NCBI RefSeq assembly: GCF_042650125.1 | Contig: NZ_JBHSAP010000009.1 | Location: forward strand, 372,001 to 436,000 | DNA length: 64,000 nt | DNA from: Salinithrix halophila | Lineage (GTDB): Bacteria > Bacillota > Bacilli > Thermoactinomycetales > DSM-45169 | Direction: 5' to 3' | Position numbers and translations under genes: made by a program | Part shown: positions 16,491 to 25,594 of the stretch, in pieces | Position numbering within the stretch: position 1 is the first letter of the stretch | Layout: each line of letters starts with the position of its first letter | The notes under the pieces: model-generated | Told to the model about the DNA's origin: nothing | What the model saw: the letters and a program-made list of their open reading frames with translations, nothing else | Databases searched by the model: none

Positions 16491-17067
16491 ACAGGTGATT
16501 CTCCTCCATATACAGCCGAGCCGGTTCAGGAACGAGATAACGGACAGAGCCGCCCGCACGTCGATGATCGCGAATAAGTGTAGAGGACACCTCTACCTGC
16601 ACCTTTTCCTTGACCAGGGTAAGGCACCGTCGAATTTTCAAGGGAATTTGCCTTTCCTCCAAAAGATATCCCGGCCGCAGAAGGCCGATCACCCCTACCT
16701 GTGCGAGGAGATCTCCGATCCGGTGCCAATGCGGTAAATCCAAAACCATGTCCGCCCCCATTATGAGGGAAAATTCCCGTTCCGGATGAAGACGGGTCAA
16801 GCTTTCAATGGTATCAACCGTGTAGGATGGACCTTCTCGGTCCATTTCCGCCCGGGAGACACGAAAGTGGGGATGGCTCTGCACCGCCCGTTGTACCATA
16901 GCAAAACGGTGCTCTACACTGGTTCTGTCACCCTTTTTGTGGGGAGGATTCTTGGCCGGAACAAACCAAACTTCATCCAGCCCCACCGCCTCACGAGCTT
17001 GTTCAGCCATAATAAGGTGGCCGATGTGTACCGGATCGAAGGTGCCTCCGAAAATCCCTGTCTTCAT
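16477..17067 (-). CDS. nadD: Nicotinate-nucleotide adenylyltransferase
   Basis: 196 residues. Makes deamido-NAD from nicotinate mononucleotide and ATP. The nucleotidyltransferase signature GIFGGTFDPVHIGHL is at residues 4-18, a second motif is PAKNPPHK (about 37), and the C-terminal motif is VSSTLIRD (about 163). It lies between aroE and yqeK; the small RNA-binding gene yqeI (yhbY) usually found between aroE and nadD is absent, leaving only 32 bases between the two. Confidence 0.92.
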   Translation of the reverse strand: MKTGIFGGTFDPVHIGHLIMAEQAREAVGLDEVWFVPAKNPPHKKGDRTSVEHRFAMVQRAVQSHPHFRVSRAEMDREGPSYTVDTIESLTRLHPEREFSLIMGADMVLDLPHWHRIGDLLAQVGVIGLLRPGYLLEERQIPLKIRRCLTLVKEKVQVEVSSTLIRDHRRAGGSVRYLVPEPARLYMEENHLYEPR

Positions 17068-17099
17068 GACCCCTCTCCTGTTCCGGTGTCGCTGTGTTT

Positions 17100-17948
17100 C
17101 TATTTTTCCAAGGCTTTACTCAAGGTTTTGTACATGCGTTCTACTGGAGCCTTTTCGCCGGTCCAACGCTCATATGCGAGGGCCGCCTGGTGAACCAGCA
17201 TTCCTAGCCCGCTGTGAATACGAGCTCCACGGATTTTCGCCTCCCGAAGAAGCCGTGTCTGCCGCGGATGATAAATCAAGTCGCTGACGACCAGATCCCG
17301 ATGAAGCAGAGCGGGGTCGATCGGGCAATCCTCCTCGCGGGGAACCATCCCGACAGATGTGGTCTGTACGAGCAATGTCGCCGTGGAAAGGGGTTCCTGT
17401 AAACGATCCATCGTCGTCCAATCTGCCTCTGTCAATCGGTTGAGGTGGGATGCCAGCTTTTGTCCCTTCGCCTCCGTTCGATTGACGACGGTAATCCGGG
17501 AAGCCCCAGCTGCCGCCAAGGCATGGCCCACTGCTCTCGCAGCCCCACCTGCACCCAGGAGAACAACCCGCGCCCCCCGGGGGTCCAGTTGAATATCCTG
17601 CCGCAAGGATTGGATATATCCTTCCCCATCGGTATTGGTTCCAATCATGATTCCATCCCGGTTGATCACCATGTTAACCGCCCCGATCTCCCTCGCACTT
17701 TCCTCCAGTTCATCCAGGAGATCCATGATGGCCACCTTATGGGGGATGGTCACATTCCACCCTTTAAACCCGAGGGCTTTTAATCCTCCTACGGCGTCAC
17801 GGAGATTTTCCGGCGCTACATCGAAGGCTAAGTAGGCAAAGGGGAGTTTCTGTTCTTGAAAGGCATCATTCATAATTTCCGGCGACTTGGAATGGCCGAC
17901 AGGATGGCCGATGAGGCCTATCTTCTCTGTCCGGCTGGTAATGGTCAT
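17100..17948 (-). CDS. aroE: Shikimate dehydrogenase
   Basis: 282 residues. NADP-dependent reduction of 3-dehydroshikimate to shikimate in aromatic amino acid synthesis. The substrate-binding block IGHPVGHSKSPEIMNDAF is near the start, the catalytic Lys is in WNVTIPHKVAIMD, and the nucleotide-binding loop is VLLGAGGAARAVGHAL with the NRT motif (VVNRTEAKG) after it. ATG 17948 is the first start that gives the normal length; the longer frame runs into the yqeH end. Part of the yqeG operon. Confidence 0.93.
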   Translation of the reverse strand: MTITSRTEKIGLIGHPVGHSKSPEIMNDAFQEQKLPFAYLAFDVAPENLRDAVGGLKALGFKGWNVTIPHKVAIMDLLDELEESAREIGAVNMVINRDGIMIGTNTDGEGYIQSLRQDIQLDPRGARVVLLGAGGAARAVGHALAAAGASRITVVNRTEAKGQKLASHLNRLTEADWTTMDRLQEPLSTATLLVQTTSVGMVPREEDCPIDPALLHRDLVVSDLIYHPRQTRLLREAKIRGARIHSGLGMLVHQAALAYERWTGEKAPVERMYKTLSKALEK

Positions 17949-17985
17949 CCTATTCCCCCCGTCCCCGTTTCTCTGTTGAAAGATC

Positions 17986-19089
17986 TCAGATGATTGCTGG
18001 CCGCAGTTCGACACGGACTCCTTTGGGAGCCCAGATATCGACTCTTGCTTTTTCGTTTCCCCCGGTGATCCACCCTAAACCCGACACGACAATATCTTGC
18101 TTTTCGTCGCCTTTTAAATGGAAGGTATGTCGGGTCAACTCCGGCAAGCTGGAGGGGTCCTTCGGCGGGGCAAGAAGCTGGCCACGGTGATTAACCCACA
18201 ATTCCTCCGCTTTTTCCGATTTTGTTCGGTGAATGTAGAGGGAATTAGCGACATGGCAAACGAAAGCCTGCCGTGCCCCTTCCACAAAATCGAAACGGGC
18301 TAACCCCCCGAAAAAGAGGGTCTGGCCCTCATTCAACTGGTAACCTTTCGGTTTGATTTCCCCATCGGGAGTGATCGCTTTCAATTCCTTCGGCTCGATC
18401 CATTCGCTCATTCGATCTTTACGGATGACGCCGGGCATGTCGACGATCCGTTTACCACCGTCCAACGGAATACTGATCGCCTCCAAGGTGGTACCCGGAT
18501 ACGGCGAAGTCGTCACGGCCTCTTCCCCGCCGCCGAACTCCTTTAAGAGCCGATTGATCAGCGTAGACTTTCCAGCATTAGCTGTTCCAATGACAAACAC
18601 ATCCTCGCCCCTGCGGTGTTTCTCGATCGCCTGAGCCACCTGTTCCAAGTTCGTCCCTTTAGCTGCGCTGGTCAATACCACGTCAACGGGCTTCACACCC
18701 AGATCTTTGGCTGTGCGGTAGACCCATTCCTTTAAACGTTGGGACTTGACGGAACGGGGGAAAAGATCCATTTTATTACCCAGGATCAGCAAGGGGTTAT
18801 TCCCCGTGTGACGATGGATTCCTGGAATCCAGCTTCCCGAGATATCAAAGAGGTCAACCACCTGAACAACCAGGGCTTTTGTCTCTGCAATCTGGTTAAG
18901 CAAGGAGAGTGTCGCCTCCGGATCTTGCTCCACGGGGGACACTTCATTGTAATGTCGGATCCGGTAACAACGTCGGCAGATGATCTGCTCCCGTTCCAAT
19001 GCCGCCAAAGGCACATAGCCCGGTGCTTTCGGATCCTCGGTCTGTAGCGTCACACCACAGCCTTCACACCATTCTCTTCCTTCGGTCAC
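17986..19089 (-). CDS. yqeH: Ribosome biogenesis GTPase YqeH
   Basis: 367-residue circularly permuted GTPase needed for 30S assembly. An N-terminal zinc finger (CEGCG...CRRC, residues 8-40) precedes the permuted G motifs: G4 NKMD (GNKMDLFP), G1 GTANAGKSTLINRL, G2/G3 YPGTTLEAI and DMPGV. The C-terminal domain binds RNA. GTG 19089 forms a GTGA overlap with the yqeG stop and has GGGAGGA upstream, giving a length matching B. subtilis YqeH (366). ATG starts at 19104 and 19131 are less likely. Confidence 0.92.
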   Translation of the reverse strand: MTEGREWCEGCGVTLQTEDPKAPGYVPLAALEREQIICRRCYRIRHYNEVSPVEQDPEATLSLLNQIAETKALVVQVVDLFDISGSWIPGIHRHTGNNPLLILGNKMDLFPRSVKSQRLKEWVYRTAKDLGVKPVDVVLTSAAKGTNLEQVAQAIEKHRRGEDVFVIGTANAGKSTLINRLLKEFGGGEEAVTTSPYPGTTLEAISIPLDGGKRIVDMPGVIRKDRMSEWIEPKELKAITPDGEIKPKGYQLNEGQTLFFGGLARFDFVEGARQAFVCHVANSLYIHRTKSEKAEELWVNHRGQLLAPPKDPSSLPELTRHTFHLKGDEKQDIVVSGLGWITGGNEKARVDIWAPKGVRVELRPAII

Positions 19090-19607
19090 TTCTGGTCCTC
19101 CCATCCCAACAATCCCTTTTGACGCATCCATCGGAATACCAGGCGCTCGGCAAGCCGATTCATCTTGGTAAAAAAGCCTTCGGCCTCAGAAACAGGCACC
19201 ACCAGGATAGTGTGAAGGCCGAGGGTATTCCCTCCTAGAACATCGGTAAATAGCTGGTCGCCGATGACTACCACCTGATCCGACCGGATTTTCATCTTAC
19301 GCATCGCCTTTTTGAAGGCGGGGGAAAGGGGTTTGCGGGCTCGGTGAATATAAGGGACACGTAGCGGCATCGCAAATTTAGAAACCCGTGTTCGCTTATT
19401 GTTGGAAACGATCATGACTTTGAAACCCATCCCCTGCAACTGATCCAGCCAGCTGACCAGTTTCGGAGTGGCGTCAGGCCGGGTAGATTCCACAAGGGTA
19501 TTGTCTAGATCTACAATCGCCCCCTTCACCCCGCGCCGCTGCAATTCGTTAAAATCGATTTCATAAACCGATTGGACAAACTCGTCGGGAACGATTCGTT
19601 TTAACAC
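19086..19607 (-). CDS. yqeG: YqeG-type HAD phosphatase
   Basis: 173 residues, HAD superfamily IIIA. Catalytic motif I is GAIVDLDNTLVE (about residue 34), motif II VMIVSNNKR, and the Lys/acidic motifs are ARKPLSPAFKK and VVIGDQLFTDVLGGN. GTG 19607 (MLKRIVPDEFV) aligns with the B. subtilis YqeG start; the ATG at 19628 has no ribosome binding site. It is the first gene of the operon and is translationally coupled to yqeH. The natural substrate is unknown; relatives include phosphatidylglycerophosphate phosphatases. Confidence 0.88.
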   Translation of the reverse strand: MLKRIVPDEFVQSVYEIDFNELQRRGVKGAIVDLDNTLVESTRPDATPKLVSWLDQLQGMGFKVMIVSNNKRTRVSKFAMPLRVPYIHRARKPLSPAFKKAMRKMKIRSDQVVVIGDQLFTDVLGGNTLGLHTILVVPVSEAEGFFTKMNRLAERLVFRWMRQKGLLGWEDQK

Positions 19608-19642
19608 AACTCCACCCCATCGCCGCATACTGTTCGGGACTT

Positions 19643-19672
19643 ACTATACCATATGACAGAACCGCGTTGCAA
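19643..19672 (-). promoter_or_regulatory. Sigma-A promoter of the yqeG operon
   Basis: Minus strand TTGCAA, 18-base spacer, TATAGT, 36 bases upstream of the yqeG GTG. Confidence 0.6.
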
Positions 19673-19837
19673 AAAACGGCAACCCCCGAATCAGGCGAAA
19701 CGACAGGCTTAACGCCCCTTTCCTCAAAGCCAAATAGGGTTGCCCGCCCTTCCAATAATCTCCCCCGGACGCTCTATTCTTCGAACCAAAAAACCGTCGG
19801 CTTTTTCACCGAAGGTTTTGGTGGAGCGCGGATATCG

Positions 19838-20044
19838 TCACTTAAAATAACTATCCATAGCCATGCAATCGTAGCAATACAATTTATCAAGGTCCAGCCC
19901 CATCAGTTCCATTCTCCCCAGGGGCTCCATCCGTTGCGCTACCGCCTGCTCCAGTTCTTCAAGGTTGGTCTTTGTCTCAATGACGCGTTCGCATGTGTCA
20001 CAGGAGGCCATGTATTCCCCTGTATTTTCATCATGTTGAATCAA
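19838..20044 (-). CDS. Small CxxC/CxxC protein, probable zinc binder
   Basis: 68 residues, not assigned to a named family. Two Cys pairs, CDTC near residue 15 and CYDC near residue 58, flank an acidic helical middle, which suggests a single zinc site. TTG 20044 lies six bases after GAGGTG; a GTG at 20053 would add three residues but has a poorer site. It has no close neighbours on its strand and a weak hairpin downstream near 19793-19818. A regulatory or adaptor role is possible but not shown. Confidence 0.6.
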   Translation of the reverse strand: MIQHDENTGEYMASCDTCERVIETKTNLEELEQAVAQRMEPLGRMELMGLDLDKLYCYDCMAMDSYFK

Positions 20045-20114
20045 TCGGATCACCTCGTCGGTTTATTATGGCGGAAGAAGGTGACCGGTTATACCCTTGT
20101 CGTCCATCACGATT

Positions 20115-21839
20115 CTACCGCTTCCTCACTTCCCAACCATCCCCCGCCCACCCGACACATAGGTTCTTGCCCTGGGCGTTGGTGATGCGGGGAGCTTTCA
20201 CATACCAACCGCGCCCGTTACCGGAACCATCCGTGTGATAACGGAAACGAAGGAATTTTACTCCCTCCGGAAGTTTGATCACCTGCTGCTCCCAGCCCTG
20301 GCTGTTTCCGGTAAAAGGCGAGGTGAGTGCCGTCCATTCTTTCCCGTCGGAGGATCCCTCCACACTTCCATAATCCAATCCAGCTTCAGTCCGGTACCAG
20401 GTTTCAAAGGCGAGTGTTCGGCTTTCGGAGGCAGGAAATTCTTCGGATGTTAAGCTGCGGTTCAGATTGTCCCCATAACCTCCAAACCAGGCCCCCCTCT
20501 TCCCGGGAATCGGAACCGAAATCGCATCAGCAGCCATTCGGGCGATGTGACGGCGGACCGGGTTGATCGAAGGGGTGTTTCGGGTAGGGTGAACCCGGTT
20601 GGTCAGGGTAATAACCATAGCGGCATTTTTTCTGCTGACAGCAAGGGCGGTTCCGGTATAACCCGTATGCCCCATAGTCTCGATGTCCGCCAAGGCATCC
20701 ATATACCAGTGCTCGTTCAGTTCCCAGCCTAGTCCATGGTCGTGTCCAGGAAAGGCCTGGTTCTGGTTTACCTCCATCAACTTGACTGTTTCCGGTTTTA
20801 AGACCCGCGTCTTACCGTATTTGCCACCGTTTAGCATCGTATGGGCAAATATAGCCAAGTCTCGGGCGGTGGAGAAAACCCCCGCATGACCGGCCACTCC
20901 ACCCAGGGACCACGCATTTTCGTCATGCACCGATCCCCAAACCATCCCCCGATCAGGAGAAGACTGGTATTCCGTGGCGGCAATCCTTGGTCTGAGGGAA
21001 GAGGGCGGGTTGTACATCGTGTCCTTCATGCCAAGCGGCCCGGTGATCGCTTCCTTGATATAAGTGTCCAACCCTTTGCCGGAGAGCTTTTCCACCAAGG
21101 CTCCGAGGGTGACCATATTGAGGTCACTGTATGTGTAAGTTGAGCCCGGCTGGTCTTTAAGGGGGTGAGCAAAAACGATCTGCATTCGCTCCTCCCGACT
21201 GTTTCCCATCTCCCATAGAGGAATCCAAGGTTCAAAACCAGAGGTGTGGGTCATCAATTGGCGGATGGTCACTTTATCCTTGCCGTTTTGGGCAAACTCA
21301 GGGATATACTTGGCGACAGGGTCGTCCAAGTTGAATTTCCCTTCTTCATAGAGCTTCATCGCTGCCGTGGATGTAAAAACCTTGCTGATGGACGCGAGAT
21401 CGAAAATCGTATCCTTTCGCATCGGGACAGGGGTCTCGAGGGGTGTCTTCTGATCATCGGAATAAAGTGCCGCATTACCGTAAGCTTTAACCTTCACTAC
21501 TGCCCCCCGGCGTGCTATGAGCACAACCGCTCCCGGTGTTATCCCCTTTTGGATCTCCTGTTCCATAAAGGAGTCCATGGCATCCAACGGACCGTTCGCC
21601 ATCCCCGCCGACCGAGGGGAACCCGGATGGAGTACAGGGCTTATCCGTCCCGGATTATCCCAGGATTTTGGCCTTCCCGTCGCCTGGTGAATGACGTCCA
21701 CCCCCACTTCGCTCTTTTTCGTCCATGTCTCAATCATCGGTTTCGGCGAACCCTCGTCCCCCCACACAGTAAGGGGTGAAAGTAAGCTCAATCCGAGGGT
21801 GACAGAGAACGCTTTTCGCCAAGGAACGCCATTTGTCAT
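20115..21839 (-). CDS. Exported serine hydrolase (class C beta-lactamase/esterase fold) with C-terminal jelly-roll domain
   Basis: 574 residues. An N-terminal signal-type segment (AFSVTLGLSLLSPLTVWG) precedes a class C serine hydrolase domain (about 85-440). The SxxK nucleophile is in FDLASISKVFTS, the YxN-type motif is YTYSDLN, and the third box is GHTGYTG. The C-terminal ~120 residues (FETWYRTEAGLDYGSVEGSS onward) are a jelly-roll resembling the VEG/MAM-like domain of the immune inhibitor A proteases encoded at 32-37 kb. The substrate could be a D-amino peptide or ester; beta-lactam hydrolysis is not implied. ATG 21839 follows AAAGGGG. Confidence 0.8.
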   Translation of the reverse strand: MTNGVPWRKAFSVTLGLSLLSPLTVWGDEGSPKPMIETWTKKSEVGVDVIHQATGRPKSWDNPGRISPVLHPGSPRSAGMANGPLDAMDSFMEQEIQKGITPGAVVLIARRGAVVKVKAYGNAALYSDDQKTPLETPVPMRKDTIFDLASISKVFTSTAAMKLYEEGKFNLDDPVAKYIPEFAQNGKDKVTIRQLMTHTSGFEPWIPLWEMGNSREERMQIVFAHPLKDQPGSTYTYSDLNMVTLGALVEKLSGKGLDTYIKEAITGPLGMKDTMYNPPSSLRPRIAATEYQSSPDRGMVWGSVHDENAWSLGGVAGHAGVFSTARDLAIFAHTMLNGGKYGKTRVLKPETVKLMEVNQNQAFPGHDHGLGWELNEHWYMDALADIETMGHTGYTGTALAVSRKNAAMVITLTNRVHPTRNTPSINPVRRHIARMAADAISVPIPGKRGAWFGGYGDNLNRSLTSEEFPASESRTLAFETWYRTEAGLDYGSVEGSSDGKEWTALTSPFTGNSQGWEQQVIKLPEGVKFLRFRYHTDGSGNGRGWYVKAPRITNAQGKNLCVGWAGDGWEVRKR

Positions 21840-22016
21840 AAGGATAACCCCTTTCCTATCGATAGCTTATCCTCGTCTGATGAAATTTTTCCTCTCCTTT
21901 CTTATATTATCAGAAATAACAGAAAAATGATTCGGCCACACGTGCAAAGCTCATATCCGGAAGATAAAAAAACGGCTCCCGGCTTTCACCGACAGTCGCT
22001 TTTTGTTTTGTCACCC

Positions 22017-22214
22017 TTATGCCCCTTTTCGTTCGTCATCCCAGCCACTCGTTTCCAGGGTGGTTTTTACAGCCCGTTTCTCCTCTTCCACCAACATCAT
22101 CCGTAGGTAATCCCGGCCATCGTAAATCCCCCGGTGGGTAAGAGGCTTACACACGCCGGAATGGGTTCTTATCTCCTGTCGGCCAAATACCTGTTTCATC
22201 ATTTTCACAATCAT
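22017..22214 (-). CDS. Hypothetical 65-residue protein
   Basis: I do not recognise it. It is charged and soluble, with a basic first half (MKQVFGRQEIRTHSG) and an acidic end (SGWDDERKGA). ATG 22214 follows AAAGGGG by eight bases. An ATG 18 bases further upstream lacks a site. It is divergent from katA. Its real status rests only on the ribosome binding site and an undisturbed frame. Confidence 0.45.
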   Translation of the reverse strand: MIVKMMKQVFGRQEIRTHSGVCKPLTHRGIYDGRDYLRMMLVEEEKRAVKTTLETSGWDDERKGA

Positions 22215-22372
22215 GTAATCATCCCCTTTCACCGGGAGATTGAAGAGATTTACCCGTATTCATATATAATGTTTCATTTTTTATATACCCTCTGTTTCAT
22301 AATGTGTAAACCATGCTTTTATGACCAGTTGTTTTCATTTCGATGACAAGATCATCCGCCCTAAAAAACCCG

Positions 22373-22403
22373 TTGACACCTCCTCAAATTATAATTATTA
22401 TTA
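22373..22403 (+). promoter_or_regulatory. katA promoter with PerR box
   Basis: TTGACA (22373-22378), 17-base spacer and TATTAT (22396-22401) form a sigma-A promoter. TTATAATTATTATTA (22389-22403) overlaps the -10 and differs from the PerR consensus TTATAATNATTATAA at one base. Peroxide-responsive derepression of katA is expected. Confidence 0.85.
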
Positions 22404-22454
22404 ATAACAAGTTATTATCAAACAATAATACATATAACAGGAGAGTGCTCATTC

Positions 22455-23921
22455 ATGGATGAGAAGCGTCGACTGACGACGAACCAGGGTGTACCAGTGG
22501 GAGACAACCAAAATTCACGTACAGCAGGGCACCGGGGACCGACTCTGATTGAAGATCACCATCTGATCGAAAAACTGGCCCATTTTGACCGCGAACGTGT
22601 GCCCGAACGCGTGGTTCACGCCCGTGGTTCCGGCGTTCATGGGGTATTCAAGGTGACCCACAGCATGAGAGAGTACACAAAAGCGGCCTTTCTCCAAGAA
22701 TTAGGAAAAGAAACGCCGGTCTTTGTGCGGTTCTCCACGGTGATTCACCCCTCGGGCTCTCCCGAGACCGCCCGTGATCCGCGTGGGTTCGCTGTCAAAT
22801 TCTACACCGAAGAAGGTAACTATGACCTTGTGGGGAATCATTTGCCTGTCTTTTTCATTCGTGACGCAATCAAGTTCCCTGACATGATTCATTCCCTGAA
22901 ACCAGCTCCAGACACCAATATCCAGGACCCGGATCGCTATTGGGACTTTATGAGCCTTTCCCCTGAGTCCACCCATATGATGACCTGGGTATTTTCCGAT
23001 TACGGAATTCCAGCCAATTACCGCCAGATGGAAGGATTCGGGGTTCACGCCTTCAAATGGATCAATGCCGAAGGGAAAATCACCTATGTAAAGTACCACT
23101 GGAAACCTCTCCAGGGTGTGAAAAACTTGACCGCAGAAGAAGCAGCGCGGGTGCAGGCAAAGGATTTCCAGCACGCCACCCGCGACCTATTCGACAACAT
23201 CGAGAAGGGAAATTACCCCATGTGGGACTTATACGTACAATTGATGGATCCCAAGGACCTGGACAACTTTGAGTGGGATCCGCTAGATGATACGAAAATT
23301 TGGCCGGAAGACCTTTACCCGCTGTATCCGGTCGGTCGTATGACGCTCAACCGCAATCCGAAGAACTTTTTCGCCGAAGTGGAACAAGCCGCTTTCTCTC
23401 CCGGCGCTTTTGTACCAGGAATCGAAGCTTCCGAGGACAAAATGCTGCAAGGCCGCCTCTTCTCCTATCCGGACACTCAGCGTCACCGAATCGGGCCCAA
23501 CTATCTGAATCTGCCGATCAACTGCCCTTATGCACCGGTGCAGAATTACCAGCGCGACGGGAACATGCAGACGAAAACCGATTTCTCCACGATCAACTAC
23601 GAGCCAAACCGTTATGAACATACTCCCGAGGAAGATCCAACCTACCTGGAAGCCCAGTTCCCCCTTGAAAAGAACGAGGTAGTTGGGCGTCAGAAAATCT
23701 ACAAGACGGATAACTTCACACAAGCTGGAGAACGCTACCGTTCATTCAATCCCTCCGAGCAGGAAAATCTCATCAAAAACCTAACCAACGATCTGAAACG
23801 GGTGAATGAAAAGACCCGCCTTCTGGCCATCTGCAACTTCTACCGCGCTGACCGGGAATACGGAGAACGGTTGGCGGAAAGTCTCGGTGTAGATATCAGC
23901 AGTTATGTGAAGCAAACCTGA
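22455..23921 (+). CDS. katA: Catalase (heme, clade 3)
   Basis: 488 residues, small-subunit heme catalase that disproportionates hydrogen peroxide. The catalytic His is in PERVVHARGSGVHG (about residue 54), Asn in FYTEEGNYDLVGNH (about 127), and the proximal heme Tyr in RLFSYPDTQRHRIGPN (about 337). AGGAGAG precedes ATG 22455. PerR-box promoter control is visible upstream. It ends in a strong terminator shared with the convergent HAD gene. Confidence 0.95.
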   Translation: MDEKRRLTTNQGVPVGDNQNSRTAGHRGPTLIEDHHLIEKLAHFDRERVPERVVHARGSGVHGVFKVTHSMREYTKAAFLQELGKETPVFVRFSTVIHPSGSPETARDPRGFAVKFYTEEGNYDLVGNHLPVFFIRDAIKFPDMIHSLKPAPDTNIQDPDRYWDFMSLSPESTHMMTWVFSDYGIPANYRQMEGFGVHAFKWINAEGKITYVKYHWKPLQGVKNLTAEEAARVQAKDFQHATRDLFDNIEKGNYPMWDLYVQLMDPKDLDNFEWDPLDDTKIWPEDLYPLYPVGRMTLNRNPKNFFAEVEQAAFSPGAFVPGIEASEDKMLQGRLFSYPDTQRHRIGPNYLNLPINCPYAPVQNYQRDGNMQTKTDFSTINYEPNRYEHTPEEDPTYLEAQFPLEKNEVVGRQKIYKTDNFTQAGERYRSFNPSEQENLIKNLTNDLKRVNEKTRLLAICNFYRADREYGERLAESLGVDISSYVKQT

Positions 23922-23966
23922 GGAAACCCTTGCCCAATTCCCGATGGTTTTCAACTTAATTCGCTC

Positions 23967-24015
23967 GTTAAACAAACAGGAGGCCGGATAGATATCCAGG
24001 CCTCCTGTTTGTTTA
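23967..24015. terminator. Bidirectional terminator katA / HAD gene
   Basis: AAACAAACAGGAGGCC and its complement with a short loop. The right arm includes the stop codon of the convergent HAD gene. Confidence 0.85.
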
Positions 24016-24831
24016 TTTCATTGGCACAATACATTTTCTTTCCCGGTCCAATTGCTCAGCCAACCGTAACGCATCAGCGACAGAATCGGCTTTACAGCGG
24101 GCTTTTTTTCGTACCCCCTCGGGGGCGTGAGCCATGGCGATACTGTTGTCGGGGAAGGCATCAAACATCGAGACATCGTTAAAGGCGTCCCCTACACACA
24201 TGACTTCCTTTGGTTGCAGCCCGAGATGCTTCACAAGAACCTGAAGACCGTGTCCTTTGGAGACGCCGGCAGGCATAATATCCAGGCAATCCTTATCGGA
24301 GATAAACGTATCAATTTGCCCGGGAAAACGGAAATCCACTTCCGCTTTTAACTTCTTAATCGTATCCATCTCCCCGAAATAACTAAATTTACAGGGGAGA
24401 AATTCCCTGCCATACCGTTTGCGAATATCCGGCAACGTCTCAATCGGGGCAAAGAGCCGACTCCGGACGATCTCTCCGTATGGGTGTTCCTCCTCCACGA
24501 AAAGATTGTTCTCAAAGCAAACGATCATAAACACATCCCAACCGATGGTCTGATCGTGAAGCTCCTGGGTTAATTCCAGGGGAAAGGAAGAGACATGAAG
24601 GGATTCATTCCTCTTCGTACGGACGAAAGACCCGTTTTGACTCACCCCGTGGCAAGGGATGCCGAGGGTTTCCATCACCGGGGTAAACTCTTCCTGCATC
24701 CGACCGGAAGCGAGGCAGATGTCTGCCCCCCGGTCTTTAGCCGCTTTTAAAGCTTTTTGGTCTTCTTCTCGGATTTTCTGGCCTTGATCCAGCAGGGTCC
24801 CGTCCAAATCGCTGACAACCAATTTAATCAT
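24013..24831 (-). CDS. Cof-type HAD phosphatase
   Basis: 272 residues, HAD subfamily IIB. Motif I VVSDLDGTLLDQG is at the N-terminus, motif II CLASGR, a type C2 cap sits in the middle, Lys is in SKGHGLQVL, and motif IV is VMCVGDAFNDVSMF. Such enzymes dephosphorylate sugar phosphates, flavin or PLP. It overlaps the upstream DeoR gene by eight bases, so the regulator and phosphatase form one operon, a common pairing in sugar-phosphate stress control. The substrate is not predictable. Confidence 0.85.
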   Translation of the reverse strand: MIKLVVSDLDGTLLDQGQKIREEDQKALKAAKDRGADICLASGRMQEEFTPVMETLGIPCHGVSQNGSFVRTKRNESLHVSSFPLELTQELHDQTIGWDVFMIVCFENNLFVEEEHPYGEIVRSRLFAPIETLPDIRKRYGREFLPCKFSYFGEMDTIKKLKAEVDFRFPGQIDTFISDKDCLDIMPAGVSKGHGLQVLVKHLGLQPKEVMCVGDAFNDVSMFDAFPDNSIAMAHAPEGVRKKARCKADSVADALRLAEQLDRERKCIVPMK

Positions 24832-25594
24832 TCGTTTCTTTCCCCTCCATTACTTTGATCTCTTTTTCCTCCAGTACATCCCGGATCGCTTCAGTGGGGA
24901 TCCGATCAGCGACGATCCAGTCGATCTCTTCTAACCCGCAGACCCGATGGAAAAACCGGCGGTCAAATTTCGTAGAATCGGCGAGTACAACCGTCTGGTC
25001 AGCGCGGCGAATCGTCTCACGAATGACATAACCATCCTCATCGTGGGGGAAAAAGAGCCCTTCCTCCGTGATCCCGCTCGCCCCGAACAGCACTTTATCC
25101 ACCCGGTACTCTTTTAGTTTTTCGATGGTCGCGGCACCGTAAACATAGCGGTGTTTTTTATGGAGGAGCCCGCCCAAAAGATGGATGGAGACTCCCTCTT
25201 TTTCGGTCAAAATATCGGCAATATCGATCGAATTGGTCACCACGACGACATCCTTTGCCTTCAGATAACGGGCGGCAAACTGAACGGTCGTGGAGGCATC
25301 CATGATCACATAATCCCCATCTCGGATCAGGGAGGCGGCCATCCGGCCGATTTCTTCTTTGACGGCTGGTTCAGCGCGGAGTCGCTCTTTGTAACCCTGA
25401 ACCTCTTTATTCAGAGTGGGTAGAATCGCTCCACCCCGTGTGCGGATAATGGTACCCTCTTCATCCAGCCTTACTAGATCCCGCCGAGCAGTATCACGGG
25501 AGATGCCGAAGAGATCACACAATTCCTGAACACTGACCCGTTTGTTTTTCTTCAAATGTTCAAGGATCGCAAGCATTCGCTCTTCCTGATACAT
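24824..25594 (-). CDS. DeoR family transcriptional regulator
   Basis: 256 residues. The N-terminal DeoR helix-turn-helix (VSVQELCDLFGISRDTARRD, residues 20-39) is followed by a sugar-phosphate-sensing DeoRC domain with DASTTVQFAA and VTNSIDIADIL motifs. ATG 25594 is preceded by GGGGGCGC. It probably controls its own operon with the Cof-type phosphatase; TTGATT and TATTAA boxes upstream (about 25620-25650) may be its promoter. No sugar kinase or transporter is adjacent to indicate the effector. Confidence 0.85.
   Translation of the reverse strand: MYQEERMLAILEHLKKNKRVSVQELCDLFGISRDTARRDLVRLDEEGTIIRTRGGAILPTLNKEVQGYKERLRAEPAVKEEIGRMAASLIRDGDYVIMDASTTVQFAARYLKAKDVVVVTNSIDIADILTEKEGVSIHLLGGLLHKKHRYVYGAATIEKLKEYRVDKVLFGASGITEEGLFFPHDEDGYVIRETIRRADQTVVLADSTKFDRRFFHRVCGLEEIDWIVADRIPTEAIRDVLEEKEIKVMEGKETND

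Noticed and set aside
19793..19818. Hairpin AAACC-TCGG/CCGA-GGTTT as terminator of the small CxxC gene.
   Set aside because: Stem is short and broken and lacks a T run; too weak to call as a feature.
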